DNA from: Lactobacillus gigeriorum DSM 23908 = CRBIP 24.85
GTDB taxonomy: Bacteria > Bacillota > Bacilli > Lactobacillales > Lactobacillaceae
Direction of reading: 5' to 3'
Assembly: GCF_000296855.1 (NCBI RefSeq)
Contig: NZ_CAKC01000095.1
Span: 1-64,000, forward strand
DNA length: 64,000 nucleotides
Both the position numbers and the translations under genes were made by a program. Below, piece by piece: positions 46,357-55,586 of this stretch. Every line of letters starts with the position of its first letter. Position 1 is the stretch's first letter. The notes below the pieces were generated by a model, which saw nothing but the letters and a program-made list of their open reading frames with translations, made no database searches and was not told the DNA's origin.

Positions 46357-48248
46357 TGGCAAAAATTCATGAACTTTCGGAAACTTTAACTAATCAAATA
46401 GCTGCTGGAGAGGTAATTGAACGTCCAGCTAGTGTGGTTAAAGAATTAATTGAAAATTCAATCGATGCTGGTGCAAGTCGAATTAGAATTGATTTTACTG
46501 AAGCAGGATTGAAACAAATTGTGGTACAAGATAATGGTAGTGGCATTGAAGCGGATCAAATTGATTTAGCTTTTATGCGTCATGCAACTAGTAAAATCAA
46601 TAATGAGCGCGATTTGTTTCGAGTTGCTACTTTGGGGTTTCGAGGAGAAGCACTAGCTTCTATTGCGGCGGTTAGTCAAGTTGAGATTTTAACCAGAGCG
46701 TCTGGAGTTAAGGGAACTCGAGCAGAATTTTCGGGTGGTCAAAAAAAGTTACAGGAAGATGCGGCTGCTCAAAAGGGAACACAAATCATAGTTAATAATC
46801 TATTTTTCAATACGCCAGCTCGTTTGAAATATTTACGAAGCCCGCGAACGGAAATGACTAAAATTATTGATATTGTCAATCGAGTAGCATTAGGTTATTC
46901 AAAAATAGCTTTTACTTTAACTAATAATGGAAAGGTCCTTTTTAGAACTGCTGGAAATGGTAATCTGCAGCAAACGGTAGCTAATATCTATGGTCGACCA
47001 GTAGCCGAAAAAATGCTGCCAATTAAAATGGAAAATGCAGATTTTAAAATTAATGGGTTAATTTCACGACCAGAATTAACAAGATCTACCCGAAATTTCA
47101 TCTCCATTTTGCTAAATGGGAGATACATTCGTAATTATCAATTAAATGCCGCTATCATGGATGGATATGCTAATAAGATGGATAGCCGCCATTATCCTGT
47201 TGCTGTAATTGCTATTAAAGTTGACCCATTCTTGGTAGATGTCAATGTTCATCCAACTAAACAAGAAGTAAGACTTTCAAAGGAAAAAGAACTAGGTCGT
47301 TTAATTAGTCAGGCAATTTCTGAAGCAATCATGGAAAAACAAGATTCTTTGAATACTTTTTCAGAAATAAGCAATACTGATAAGCCAACTTTAGTAGATC
47401 AGTTGCAATTCAACCTAAATAAAAATGTAGTTGATACTAGCCGGAAAATTCCAGAGACAAATGCACTCGAAGCCAAAAATATTGAAGTGGCAGAACAAGC
47501 ACCGGAATTTGTAGACCTTAATACCCCACGCAGTGACAAGCGCTATCATATAACGAGCACCTGGGATAAAAATGTCCGGCTTCAAGCACAACTGACTCCT
47601 TTTGGTGATACCAAGCCAAAAACCAATAAACAGGAGTTGCTTTCTTCAGGGGATGCAACTTTAAGCAAAACTATGCCAGAACTTAAGCTTGTGGGTATGA
47701 CTAATGAATTGCTTGTTGCTGAGCATGAACAAGATCTATATCTAGTAGATCAGCTTAGATTAAGACGGAAGCTACAGTATTATAAGATTTTGAGGGATAT
47801 TAATAATCCTCAAGTTGTAAAGCAAACTCTTCTTACTCCCATAGTATTAGAATTTGGACAAGTTGATTTTTTAAAACTTAAAGATAAGATAGCTGAGCTT
47901 ACTAAAATTGGCATCGAACTTGAAGAATTTGGGGACAATAGTTATCTTGTGCGAAATTATCCAGTGTGGCTTCAGGGAGATATTGAACGGAGTTTGCATC
48001 AAATTTTAGATCAATTTTTGGATTCAGAAATGAGCAAAAGCTCAAGAATTATATCTTGGATAGCTAATGAGGAAGCTAAAAAGCAAGTAACACAACGAAT
48101 TAAGCTGTCGCAAATTGAAGCTAGCGATTTATTGAAGCAGTTAAGCACTTTGCCTGACCCATATTATGATCAAGATGGGCAGAGAATTTTTGTTCGATTA
48201 ACTGCTACAGATATAAATAAATTATTTAAGGGGAAAAATAATGTTTGA
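46356..48248 (+). CDS. mutL: DNA mismatch repair protein MutL, with degenerate C-terminal motifs
   Basis: 630 residues. The N-terminal GHKL ATPase is intact: [33 protein letters not shown] and [10 protein letters not shown]. The C-terminal domain has lost the endonuclease motifs usual in MutL of bacteria without MutH: DQHAxxExxxxE is [12 protein letters not shown] (from Asp465), the ACR-type segment is [11 protein letters not shown], and CPHGRP is DQDGQR. It may therefore act only as a matchmaker. It overlaps mutS by one base and ruvA by 8 nt. Confidence 0.93.
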   Translation: MAKIHELSETLTNQIAAGEVIERPASVVKELIENSIDAGASRIRIDFTEAGLKQIVVQDNGSGIEADQIDLAFMRHATSKINNERDLFRVATLGFRGEALASIAAVSQVEILTRASGVKGTRAEFSGGQKKLQEDAAAQKGTQIIVNNLFFNTPARLKYLRSPRTEMTKIIDIVNRVALGYSKIAFTLTNNGKVLFRTAGNGNLQQTVANIYGRPVAEKMLPIKMENADFKINGLISRPELTRSTRNFISILLNGRYIRNYQLNAAIMDGYANKMDSRHYPVAVIAIKVDPFLVDVNVHPTKQEVRLSKEKELGRLISQAISEAIMEKQDSLNTFSEISNTDKPTLVDQLQFNLNKNVVDTSRKIPETNALEAKNIEVAEQAPEFVDLNTPRSDKRYHITSTWDKNVRLQAQLTPFGDTKPKTNKQELLSSGDATLSKTMPELKLVGMTNELLVAEHEQDLYLVDQLRLRRKLQYYKILRDINNPQVVKQTLLTPIVLEFGQVDFLKLKDKIAELTKIGIELEEFGDNSYLVRNYPVWLQGDIERSLHQILDQFLDSEMSKSSRIISWIANEEAKKQVTQRIKLSQIEASDLLKQLSTLPDPYYDQDGQRIFVRLTATDINKLFKGKNNV

Positions 48249-48831
48249 GTATTTAGAAGGAACGATCACCGAAATTACGCCAGCTTACATTGTTGTTGAC
48301 GTAAATGGCATTGGTTACAAGGTATTCAGTCCAACACCTTTTGCTTATCGAGTTAATGAGGAAGCTAAAGTTTTTGTAGAACAGATTTTTAGTGAAAACA
48401 ACGGTTTTACTTTGTATGGTTTTGAAAGTCGTCTAGCTAAAGGCTTGTTTTTAAAACTTCTTAGTGTTAGTGGTATTGGACCCAAATCAGCCTTGGCCAT
48501 TATGGCTGCCGAAGATAGTGATTCACTTGCAGAAGCAATCGAACAAGGTGAAGTTAAGTACTTAACAAGATTTCCAGGCGTTGGTAAAAAAACTGCATCG
48601 CAAATTGTGCTTGATTTAAAAGGAAAGCTTGGAGATTATGTAAGTCGGCTTGATCGTAAAAGTGAAAGTAGTGATGTTAGTCCCGCTTTACATGATGCTT
48701 TGCTTGCCCTGCTTGCGTTAGGATATACCCAAAAAGAAGTAGATCGAATCACACCTAAATTAAGTGAATTGAATTATGATTCTGCTGATCAGTATATCAA
48801 GAAGGGCTTGGCTTTGTTATTAAAGAAGTAA
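48241..48831 (+). CDS. ruvA: Holliday junction DNA helicase RuvA
   Basis: 196 residues: an OB-fold start ([26 protein letters not shown]), two HhH motifs including [14 protein letters not shown] and [16 protein letters not shown], and a small C-terminal domain that contacts RuvB. Overlaps mutL by 8 nt. Confidence 0.96.
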   Translation: MFEYLEGTITEITPAYIVVDVNGIGYKVFSPTPFAYRVNEEAKVFVEQIFSENNGFTLYGFESRLAKGLFLKLLSVSGIGPKSALAIMAAEDSDSLAEAIEQGEVKYLTRFPGVGKKTASQIVLDLKGKLGDYVSRLDRKSESSDVSPALHDALLALLALGYTQKEVDRITPKLSELNYDSADQYIKKGLALLLKK

Positions 48832-48857
48832 AATAGATTCAGTAGGGAAGTGAAGAG

Positions 48858-49871
48858 ATGAAAAATCAAGACGAGATAACCTCAAGTTCAACAAGTGATC
48901 AAGTTGAGCAAGCAATGGAAGTTTCTTTGCGACCACAATCTTTAAAAGATTATCTCGGTCAGGAGAAAGTTAAACGCGAATTAGCAATTTATATTAAAGC
49001 TGCCAAGCAACGCGATGAGGCATTAGACCATGTACTTTTATATGGTCCTCCAGGTTTAGGTAAGACTACGTTAGCCTTTGTTATTGCTAATGAACTAGGG
49101 GTTCATTTGAAAAGTACTAGTGGACCAGCAATTGAAAAGGCTGGGGATCTAGTTGCGTTATTATCAGATCTTGAACCAGGGGACGTACTTTTCATTGATG
49201 AAATCCATCGACTAGCTAAGCCAATCGAAGAAGTTTTATATTCCGCAATGGAAGATTATTATGTAGATATCGTTATTGGCGAAGGTGAAACGACGCACGC
49301 AGTGCATGTGCCATTACCACCATTTACCTTGGTTGGGGCCACCACTTTGGCTGGTCAATTATCTGCACCTTTACGTGATAGGTTTGGGATTGTAGAACAC
49401 ATGGAATACTATACGGTCGATGAATTAGAACAGATCGTTGAACGATCAAGTGAAGTATTCCATGCTACGATTGCAGATGATGCTGCTCATGAGCTGGCTA
49501 GAAGATCAAGAGGAACGCCTAGAGTAGCAAACCGTTTGCTAAAACGAGTTCGTGATTTTGCACAAGTTAAAGGCGAACAAACGATTTCTTACGAAACTAC
49601 TAAAAATGCCTTGCATCAACTACAAGTTGATGACGAAGGATTAAATCAAACTGATCGTAAATTATTACGCACCATTATTGAAGGCTATGGTGGAGGTCCG
49701 GTGGGGATTAGGACTTTAGCTGCTAATGTTGGCGAGGACATTGAAACCATTGGCTCATTGTATGAACCATATTTATTGCAACATGGATTTATTTTATTAA
49801 CGCCACGCGGTAGAATAGCTACAGAAAAAGCCTATCTGCAACTTGGATTTCCAATTCCTCATCGTGATTAG
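48858..49871 (+). CDS. ruvB: Holliday junction ATPase RuvB
   Basis: 337 residues, AAA+ with Walker [13 protein letters not shown], Walker B FIDEIHR, sensor region [18 protein letters not shown] and a winged-helix C-terminus ([10 protein letters not shown]). It drives branch migration together with RuvA. Confidence 0.97.
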   Translation: MKNQDEITSSSTSDQVEQAMEVSLRPQSLKDYLGQEKVKRELAIYIKAAKQRDEALDHVLLYGPPGLGKTTLAFVIANELGVHLKSTSGPAIEKAGDLVALLSDLEPGDVLFIDEIHRLAKPIEEVLYSAMEDYYVDIVIGEGETTHAVHVPLPPFTLVGATTLAGQLSAPLRDRFGIVEHMEYYTVDELEQIVERSSEVFHATIADDAAHELARRSRGTPRVANRLLKRVRDFAQVKGEQTISYETTKNALHQLQVDDEGLNQTDRKLLRTIIEGYGGGPVGIRTLAANVGEDIETIGSLYEPYLLQHGFILLTPRGRIATEKAYLQLGFPIPHRD

Positions 49872-49934
49872 TAGATATTTAGCTTTTTTTCGGTATAATT
49901 AGAGTATTAACAAGTTTTATGAGGTGAACTAAAT

Positions 49935-50321
49935 TTGAATACATTATTTTTAGCAACTAATGCTACCGGTTCTGGTGCAGGTGGCAATATTATGATGATT
50001 GCTTTGTTGATTTTTGCTGGTGCATTTATGTATTTTGGTGCTATTAGACCACAAAAGAAGCAACAACAACAAAGAATGGCCATGATGGACAAGCTTAAAA
50101 AGGGTGATAAAGTAGTATTGGTTGACGGCTTACATGCCAAAATCGACTCGATCAATGAAGCTGATAAAACAGTTGTAGTTGACGCAGATGGTATTTATTT
50201 AACGTTTAGTAGAATGGCTGTTAGACAAGTTCTTGAACCAAGTTCTACTGAAGTTAAAGCTGAAGATACTACTGAAACAGCAGAAGCTGATAGCAAAGAA
50301 GAAACTACTAAAGAAGATTAG
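49935..50321 (+). CDS. yajC: YajC-like preprotein translocase accessory protein
   Basis: 128 residues: one N-terminal membrane helix (MIALLIFAGAFMYFG) followed by RPQKKQQQQ and a cytoplasmic beta domain with GDKVVLVDGLHAKI, then an acidic tail. It associates with SecDF in other bacteria. TTG start; TATAAT at 49894-49899 may be its -10. Confidence 0.88.
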   Translation: MNTLFLATNATGSGAGGNIMMIALLIFAGAFMYFGAIRPQKKQQQQRMAMMDKLKKGDKVVLVDGLHAKIDSINEADKTVVVDADGIYLTFSRMAVRQVLEPSSTEVKAEDTTETAEADSKEETTKED

Positions 50322-50325
50322 GAAG

Positions 50326-50347
50326 AAGCGCCAAAAGGCGCTTTTTT
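50326..50347 (+). terminator. Terminator after yajC
   Basis: Stem AAGCGCC / GGCGCTT with AAAA loop and T-run. Confidence 0.92.
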
Positions 50348-50405
50348 GTATGGGATGCTGTAAAATAGATAATGGTATTTTGAAATGACAGAAAGGATGG
50401 ACAAG

Positions 50406-51857
50406 ATGGCAAGTAATATTCCTGTGATAATGGTAATTTTTGGTGGTAGTGGAGATTTAGCTCACCGTAAACTTTATCCATCTTTGTTTAATTTGTATCG
50501 TCAAGGATTAATTCACGATAATTTTGCAGTAATTGGAACAGCTAGAAGACCATGGACCAATGAATACTTACGTGAACAAGTTAATGATGCAATTCATGAA
50601 ACTTTTACTGAAGTAAATGAAAATGATGTCAAAAATTTTGTTGAGCACTTTTATTACTTATCGCATGATGTAACTAATGTTGAACATTATGTAAGTCTGA
50701 AGGAATTAGCACAAGAATTAGATGATCGTTATAGTGCACAAGGCAACAGGTTGTTCTACATGGCAATGGCTCCACGCTTTTTCGGTACAATTGCTACCCA
50801 CATTAATGATCAAAAGTTAAACGGAACAGGTTTTAATCGAATTGTTGTGGAAAAACCTTTTGGTCGAGATCTAGCATCTGCTAAAGAGTTAAATGAACAA
50901 ATTACTACAAGTTTTGCTGAAGAAGACATTTTTAGAATTGATCATTACCTAGGTAAGGAAATGATTCAAAATATCATGCCTTTGAGATTCACTAACCCAT
51001 TGTTTAAGAGTGTGTGGGATAAAGAACATATCAAAAATATTCAGGTTACTTTGGCTGAGCGACTTGGAGTTGAGGCTAGAGGTGGGTATTATGAAACTTC
51101 TGGAGCATTAAGAGATATGGTTCAAAATCATATTTTCCAAATTATCACTCTTCTGGCGATGCCCGAGCCTAGGGATATTTCAGCTACTAGTGTTCATCAA
51201 GCTAAACAAGAATTGCTTGATAGCTTGATTATTCCAGACGAGGAAATGCTCAAACAGCATTTTGTTAGAGGACAATATGCTGGTAGTGATACCACCTTTG
51301 CTTACCGTCAAGAACCTAATGTTGCTAGCGATTCTAAAACGGAAACGTATGCGGCAGGTGAAGTTAAATTTACTGCTGGTCCATTAGCAGGAGTACCAAT
51401 TTATTTCCGAACTGGAAAAGAATTTAAAGAGAAAAAGAGTCGAATTGACATTGTCTTTAAGCACAGTTCAACGCCATATGGTAGTGTCCATTCTAACAAT
51501 CTTACAATTGAAATCGATCCACGTAACCGTATTTATTTACGGATAAATGGTAAAAACATTTTTGAGTCAGGTATTAGAGAAGAAAAATTGACCTATGCTT
51601 TAACTGATGAGGAAATGGCGAAAATTCCAGATGGTTATGAGCGATTATTGCACGACGTTTTTGTTAATGATTCAACTAACTTCACTCATTGGAGTGAATT
51701 GGAGCGTTACTGGCAATTTATTGATAAAGTAGAAAATTATTGGGAAAAGGAAAATCAGGACATTTCTGAAATAATTCAATATCCACCATATCGAATGGGG
51801 CCTAAAGAAGCTAACCAAATTTTTGAGAGTCCTACTGAACATTGGATTTATGGATAA
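50406..51857 (+). CDS. zwf: Glucose-6-phosphate 1-dehydrogenase
   Basis: 483 residues. NADP-binding GGSGDLAHRKLYPSL (about 12-26) and the active-site RIDHYLGKE are present. It feeds the oxidative pentose-phosphate pathway. ATG 50406 is 9 nt after AAAGGA; the ATG at 50385 precedes the site. Its end overlaps dinB by 8 nt. Confidence 0.95.
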   Translation: MASNIPVIMVIFGGSGDLAHRKLYPSLFNLYRQGLIHDNFAVIGTARRPWTNEYLREQVNDAIHETFTEVNENDVKNFVEHFYYLSHDVTNVEHYVSLKELAQELDDRYSAQGNRLFYMAMAPRFFGTIATHINDQKLNGTGFNRIVVEKPFGRDLASAKELNEQITTSFAEEDIFRIDHYLGKEMIQNIMPLRFTNPLFKSVWDKEHIKNIQVTLAERLGVEARGGYYETSGALRDMVQNHIFQIITLLAMPEPRDISATSVHQAKQELLDSLIIPDEEMLKQHFVRGQYAGSDTTFAYRQEPNVASDSKTETYAAGEVKFTAGPLAGVPIYFRTGKEFKEKKSRIDIVFKHSSTPYGSVHSNNLTIEIDPRNRIYLRINGKNIFESGIREEKLTYALTDEEMAKIPDGYERLLHDVFVNDSTNFTHWSELERYWQFIDKVENYWEKENQDISEIIQYPPYRMGPKEANQIFESPTEHWIYG

Positions 51858-52977
51858 AGGATTAGAGTTACTACCTAAAAATGACACGCATCGTCGGATA
51901 ATTCATTTGGATATGGATGCTTTTTATGCTTCTGTTGAGATGAGGGATCATCCAGAGTATCGGCATAAGGCACTTGTAGTTGCACGGGATCCGCGTGAAC
52001 ATCATGGACATGGTGTGATTACAACAGCTAATTATCTCGCTCGAAAATATGGAGTGGGTAGTGCTATGCCTGCTATTAGAGCAGTTAAGCAAGTTCCAGA
52101 AGAATTATTGGTTTTTGTTGCACCAAATTTTGACAAGTATCGGCAAGTTTCTGACCAAATTCACGAAATAATGCATGAACTGACAGATCAAATCGAAACT
52201 GTTTCCCTTGATGAAGCATATTTGGATGTGACCCAAAATAAATTAGGTAATTATTCTGTAATTTATTTGGCTAACTATATGCAAGAACAAATATATCGTC
52301 AATTGCATTTAACTTCGTCTTTTGGCATTAGCTACAATAAATTTTTAGCTAAAATTGGGTCGGATTATGCTAAGCCATTTGGTAAGACTTTGATTTTACC
52401 AGATGAAGCCCTTGATTTTTTAGCTAATCAAGATATCAGTAAATATCCTGGGATTGGTAAAAAAACACAGGAAATATTACGCGGGATGAATATAAATACT
52501 GGAGCTGATTTACAGGCACAACCTGTCAGCAATCTAGTTAATCAATTTAAGAAGGCTGGCTATTATATGGCCATGCATGCCCATGGGATTGATCTACGAC
52601 CAGTTGAAAGCCAACGACAACGGAAGTCTATTGGTAAGGAACGAACTTTTGATCCGGCAATTTACCACCAACAGGAAGCAATGGGAATTTTGCGCCATTT
52701 TTGTATTGAAGTTGCTAAAGAATTAAAGAAGCGAAATCTCAAAACAACATGTGTAGTATTGAAAATTCGCGATCTTGATTTTCAAACGTTTACTCGTAGG
52801 AAACTTTTAAAAGTTGCAACTCAAGATGAGATTGAATTGTATCAAGCAGTTTTGCCACTATTTCATGAAGTAGAATCATTATTGCTTAATGGGGTAAGGT
52901 TGCTCGGTGTCTCAGTAACTAATTTGGCTAATCAAATTTATGTTGAGACTGATTTATTTATTACCGATGATTATTAA
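51850..52977 (+). CDS. dinB: DNA polymerase IV (Y family)
   Basis: 375 residues. The palm motifs HLDMDAFYASVE and SLDEAYLDV hold the three metal-binding acidic residues, and a thumb HhH appears as YPGIGKKTQEIL. It performs error-prone lesion bypass. The start lies within zwf with no clear independent ribosome-binding site, so translation is probably coupled to zwf. Confidence 0.94.
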   Translation: MDKGLELLPKNDTHRRIIHLDMDAFYASVEMRDHPEYRHKALVVARDPREHHGHGVITTANYLARKYGVGSAMPAIRAVKQVPEELLVFVAPNFDKYRQVSDQIHEIMHELTDQIETVSLDEAYLDVTQNKLGNYSVIYLANYMQEQIYRQLHLTSSFGISYNKFLAKIGSDYAKPFGKTLILPDEALDFLANQDISKYPGIGKKTQEILRGMNINTGADLQAQPVSNLVNQFKKAGYYMAMHAHGIDLRPVESQRQRKSIGKERTFDPAIYHQQEAMGILRHFCIEVAKELKKRNLKTTCVVLKIRDLDFQTFTRRKLLKVATQDEIELYQAVLPLFHEVESLLLNGVRLLGVSVTNLANQIYVETDLFITDDY

Positions 52978-53036
52978 TAATTGTGATTTTTTCTGTTAAA
53001 CTAAAGGATAAACAAAAAGCAGATTGGAGCTAAAAG

Positions 53037-53999
53037 ATGAAAAACAGTACTTTTGAAGAAATTTATGAAAAGATCAAGGCATATCCAACCATCATTTTGC
53101 ATCGTCATACAAGTCCAGATCCTGATGCAATTGGTTCACAAGCTGGTTTAGCAAGAAGCTTGCGTTTGCAATTCCCAGACAAGCGAATTTTATGTGCTGG
53201 TGAAAATGACGAAGGAGATCTTGCTTGGATCAATACTATGGATGAAGTCAAGCCTGAGGATTATCAAGGCGCTTTGGTAATTACAACTGATACTGCTAAT
53301 ACTCCTAGAATTTCAAACAAAAACTATAATAAGGGTGACTTTTTGATTAAGATAGATCATCACCCAGATGTTGATCCATATGCAGATATGAGCTATGTCG
53401 ATCCTGATGCTCCAGCTGCTTCTGAAATTGTAGCTGATTTCATCATGCAAATGAACATGCCATTGACTAAAGAAGTTGCTGCTGCTTTGTATGCTGGGAT
53501 TGTAGGGGACAGTGGTCGTTTTATGTATCCTGAAACCTCAGTTCATACCTTCGAAGTTGCTGCTAAGCTTGCTAATACTGGTATCGATCTTACGCAAATT
53601 GCACGTAATATTAGCGATGTAACATTCGCTCAAGCTAAGTTACAAGCTGCAGTTTTAGACTATATGACGGTTGATCCATGTGGTGCAGCTTATGCAGTTT
53701 TGATGCAAGCAGATCTAAAGAAGTTGGGTATTAGCGATGATCAAGCTTCAGTGACAGTTTCTACGCCAGGTAGAATCAAAGACATTAAAGCTTGGAATGT
53801 TTTTGTTGAAAAACCAGATGGAACTTATCGTGTACATTACCGATCAAAGGGTCCAGTTATTAACCATTTAGCTGAAAAGCATAATGGTGGTGGACATGCA
53901 CTAGCTTCTGGCGCTAACGCAAAAGATCTTGAAGAAGTTAAGCAAATTTTTGCTGAAGTTGTAGAAGTAACAAAGAAATTTAATGAAGAACATGAATAA
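53037..53999 (+). CDS. nrnA: DHH-family nanoRNase/phosphatase NrnA
   Basis: 320 residues. DHH motifs: HRHTSPDPDAIGSQ, a second aspartate in TTDTANTP, and IDHHPDVDPYAD; the DHHA1 domain ends in GGGHALASGA. It degrades oligoribonucleotides and pAp. The stop overlaps the helicase start by 8 nt. Confidence 0.93.
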   Translation: MKNSTFEEIYEKIKAYPTIILHRHTSPDPDAIGSQAGLARSLRLQFPDKRILCAGENDEGDLAWINTMDEVKPEDYQGALVITTDTANTPRISNKNYNKGDFLIKIDHHPDVDPYADMSYVDPDAPAASEIVADFIMQMNMPLTKEVAAALYAGIVGDSGRFMYPETSVHTFEVAAKLANTGIDLTQIARNISDVTFAQAKLQAAVLDYMTVDPCGAAYAVLMQADLKKLGISDDQASVTVSTPGRIKDIKAWNVFVEKPDGTYRVHYRSKGPVINHLAEKHNGGGHALASGANAKDLEEVKQIFAEVVEVTKKFNEEHE

Positions 54000-55353
54000 T
54001 ATTTTTGAAGATTCACGAATTAGACCTGAACTTCAAACAGGATTAAAGGCAATCAATTTCGTTAATCCAACCGAAGTTCAGAAAAAAGTTATTCCGGCTT
54101 TGCTTTCAGAAGAAAATGTAGTGGTACAAGCTGCGACTGGTTCAGGGAAAACCCATGCATATTTGATTCCGATTTTTAATCAAATAGATGTTACTGCTGA
54201 TTATGTTCAGGCTGTAATTACAGCTCCCAGTCGTGAATTGGCTGATCAATTATATCAAGTAGCAAAGACACTTAGAAAAGCTTCAGGATTACCACTTACA
54301 ATAGCTCACTTAGCGGGTGGGACTGATCGTGAGCGTCAGATTAGTCGGTTACAGGCTAAGCGTCCACAGCTGATCATTGCTACTCCCGGAAGATTGCTTG
54401 ATTTTGTAGAGAAAAAAATTTTTCCAATTGATCAAGTTAAGACTTTTGTAATTGATGAGGCTGACATGACCTTGGATATGGGGTTCTTGGCTGATATTGA
54501 CAAGGTCGCAAGTCGTTTGCCTAAACAAGTTCTCTTTGCTGCCTTTTCAGCTACAATTCCAGTTAAGTTAGCTAACTTTTTACGTAAATATATGGCACAC
54601 CCAGAAGAAATCATTATTGATAATCCAGCGGTCATTAGTCCGACTATTAAAAATGATTTACTCGATGTTGGCTCTAAAAGTAAGAAACAAGTTTTATATC
54701 AATTGTTAACTTTAGGTCAACCATATTTGGCCTTGGTATTTGCTAATACAAAACAAAAAGTTGATGAAATTACTAGTTTTTTGCAAGCTCAAAATTTAAA
54801 AGTTGCTAAGATCCATGGTGGAATTACTGAGCGTGAACGTAAACGGACATTGCGCCAAGTTGAACAAGGTCAATTTCAGTATGTGGTAGCTAGTGATTTG
54901 GCTGCAAGAGGGTTAGATATTGATGGCGTAAGTTTAGTTATTAACTATGAAATCCCACGAGATTTAGAATTTGTAATTCATCGTATTGGACGTACTGGTA
55001 GAAATGGCCTTCCTGGACACGCTATTACGTTGATGCGTGAAGAAGAAATGCCTTCTATTGAACAACTCGAGAATTTAGGTATTAAGTTCGATTTTGTTGA
55101 ATTGAAGAATGGCCAACTACAGGCACGTAAACACCATCATTATCGTGAAAACCGCCAAGCTAAACAAGGAAAATTGGATACTCGCTTAGTCGGTTACGTA
55201 AGAAAAGAAAAACGCAAGCGTAAGCCAGGCTATAAGAAAAAGATTCAACGTGCTATTCAAGAAGATAATCGTAAAAAACGTAAACTTGAACAACGTCACG
55301 AGATTCGAAAAGCTAAACGATTACGTAAGCGTAAACGCGAGCAAGGTCGTTGA
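53992..55353 (+). CDS. DEAD-box RNA helicase (CshB-like)
   Basis: 453 residues. Motifs Q, I (AATGSGKTHAY), II (VIDEADM), III (SATIP), IV-VI (HRIGRTGRNG) are complete; the C-terminus is highly basic (about 360-453). Likely cold- or ribosome-assembly helicase. ATG 53992 overlaps the nrnA stop; ATG 53983 is an alternative. Confidence 0.92.
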   Translation: MNNIFEDSRIRPELQTGLKAINFVNPTEVQKKVIPALLSEENVVVQAATGSGKTHAYLIPIFNQIDVTADYVQAVITAPSRELADQLYQVAKTLRKASGLPLTIAHLAGGTDRERQISRLQAKRPQLIIATPGRLLDFVEKKIFPIDQVKTFVIDEADMTLDMGFLADIDKVASRLPKQVLFAAFSATIPVKLANFLRKYMAHPEEIIIDNPAVISPTIKNDLLDVGSKSKKQVLYQLLTLGQPYLALVFANTKQKVDEITSFLQAQNLKVAKIHGGITERERKRTLRQVEQGQFQYVVASDLAARGLDIDGVSLVINYEIPRDLEFVIHRIGRTGRNGLPGHAITLMREEEMPSIEQLENLGIKFDFVELKNGQLQARKHHHYRENRQAKQGKLDTRLVGYVRKEKRKRKPGYKKKIQRAIQEDNRKKRKLEQRHEIRKAKRLRKRKREQGR

Positions 55354-55377
55354 CAAACGCCCAACATGTAGTAAAAT
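55350..55377 (+). promoter_or_regulatory. Promoter of alaS
   Basis: Consensus TTGACA (55350-55355) overlapping the helicase stop, 16-bp spacer, TAAAAT (55372-55377). Confidence 0.7.
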
Positions 55378-55383
55378 AATTGT

Positions 55384-55566
55384 CAGCTTGAGATATGTTT
55401 TTTATCACTAAATTTCAAAGAGAGAGTCGAAGGGTGAGAAAGACTTAATTTAGGTTAAAAAATGCTCCTTAAGTTCATAAATTAAGAAAATAAAGAGGTA
55501 ACAAACACTGTTGCAATCAAGGTGGTACCGCGTGAATAGCGTCCTTGAAAAAGCAACGGTGTTTTT
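55384..55566 (+). promoter_or_regulatory. T-box leader of alaS
   Basis: T-box sequence AAGGTGGTACCGCG at 55519-55532. Stem I carries AGAGAGTCGAAGGGTGAG, and a candidate GCT (Ala) specifier lies at 55464-55466. The terminator pairs AACACTGTTGC (55504-55514) with GCAACGGTGTT (55553-55563) and ends in T-run; uncharged tRNA-Ala would favour the antiterminator. Confidence 0.9.
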
Positions 55567-55586
55567 ATTGTTTTAGGGAGATAAAA

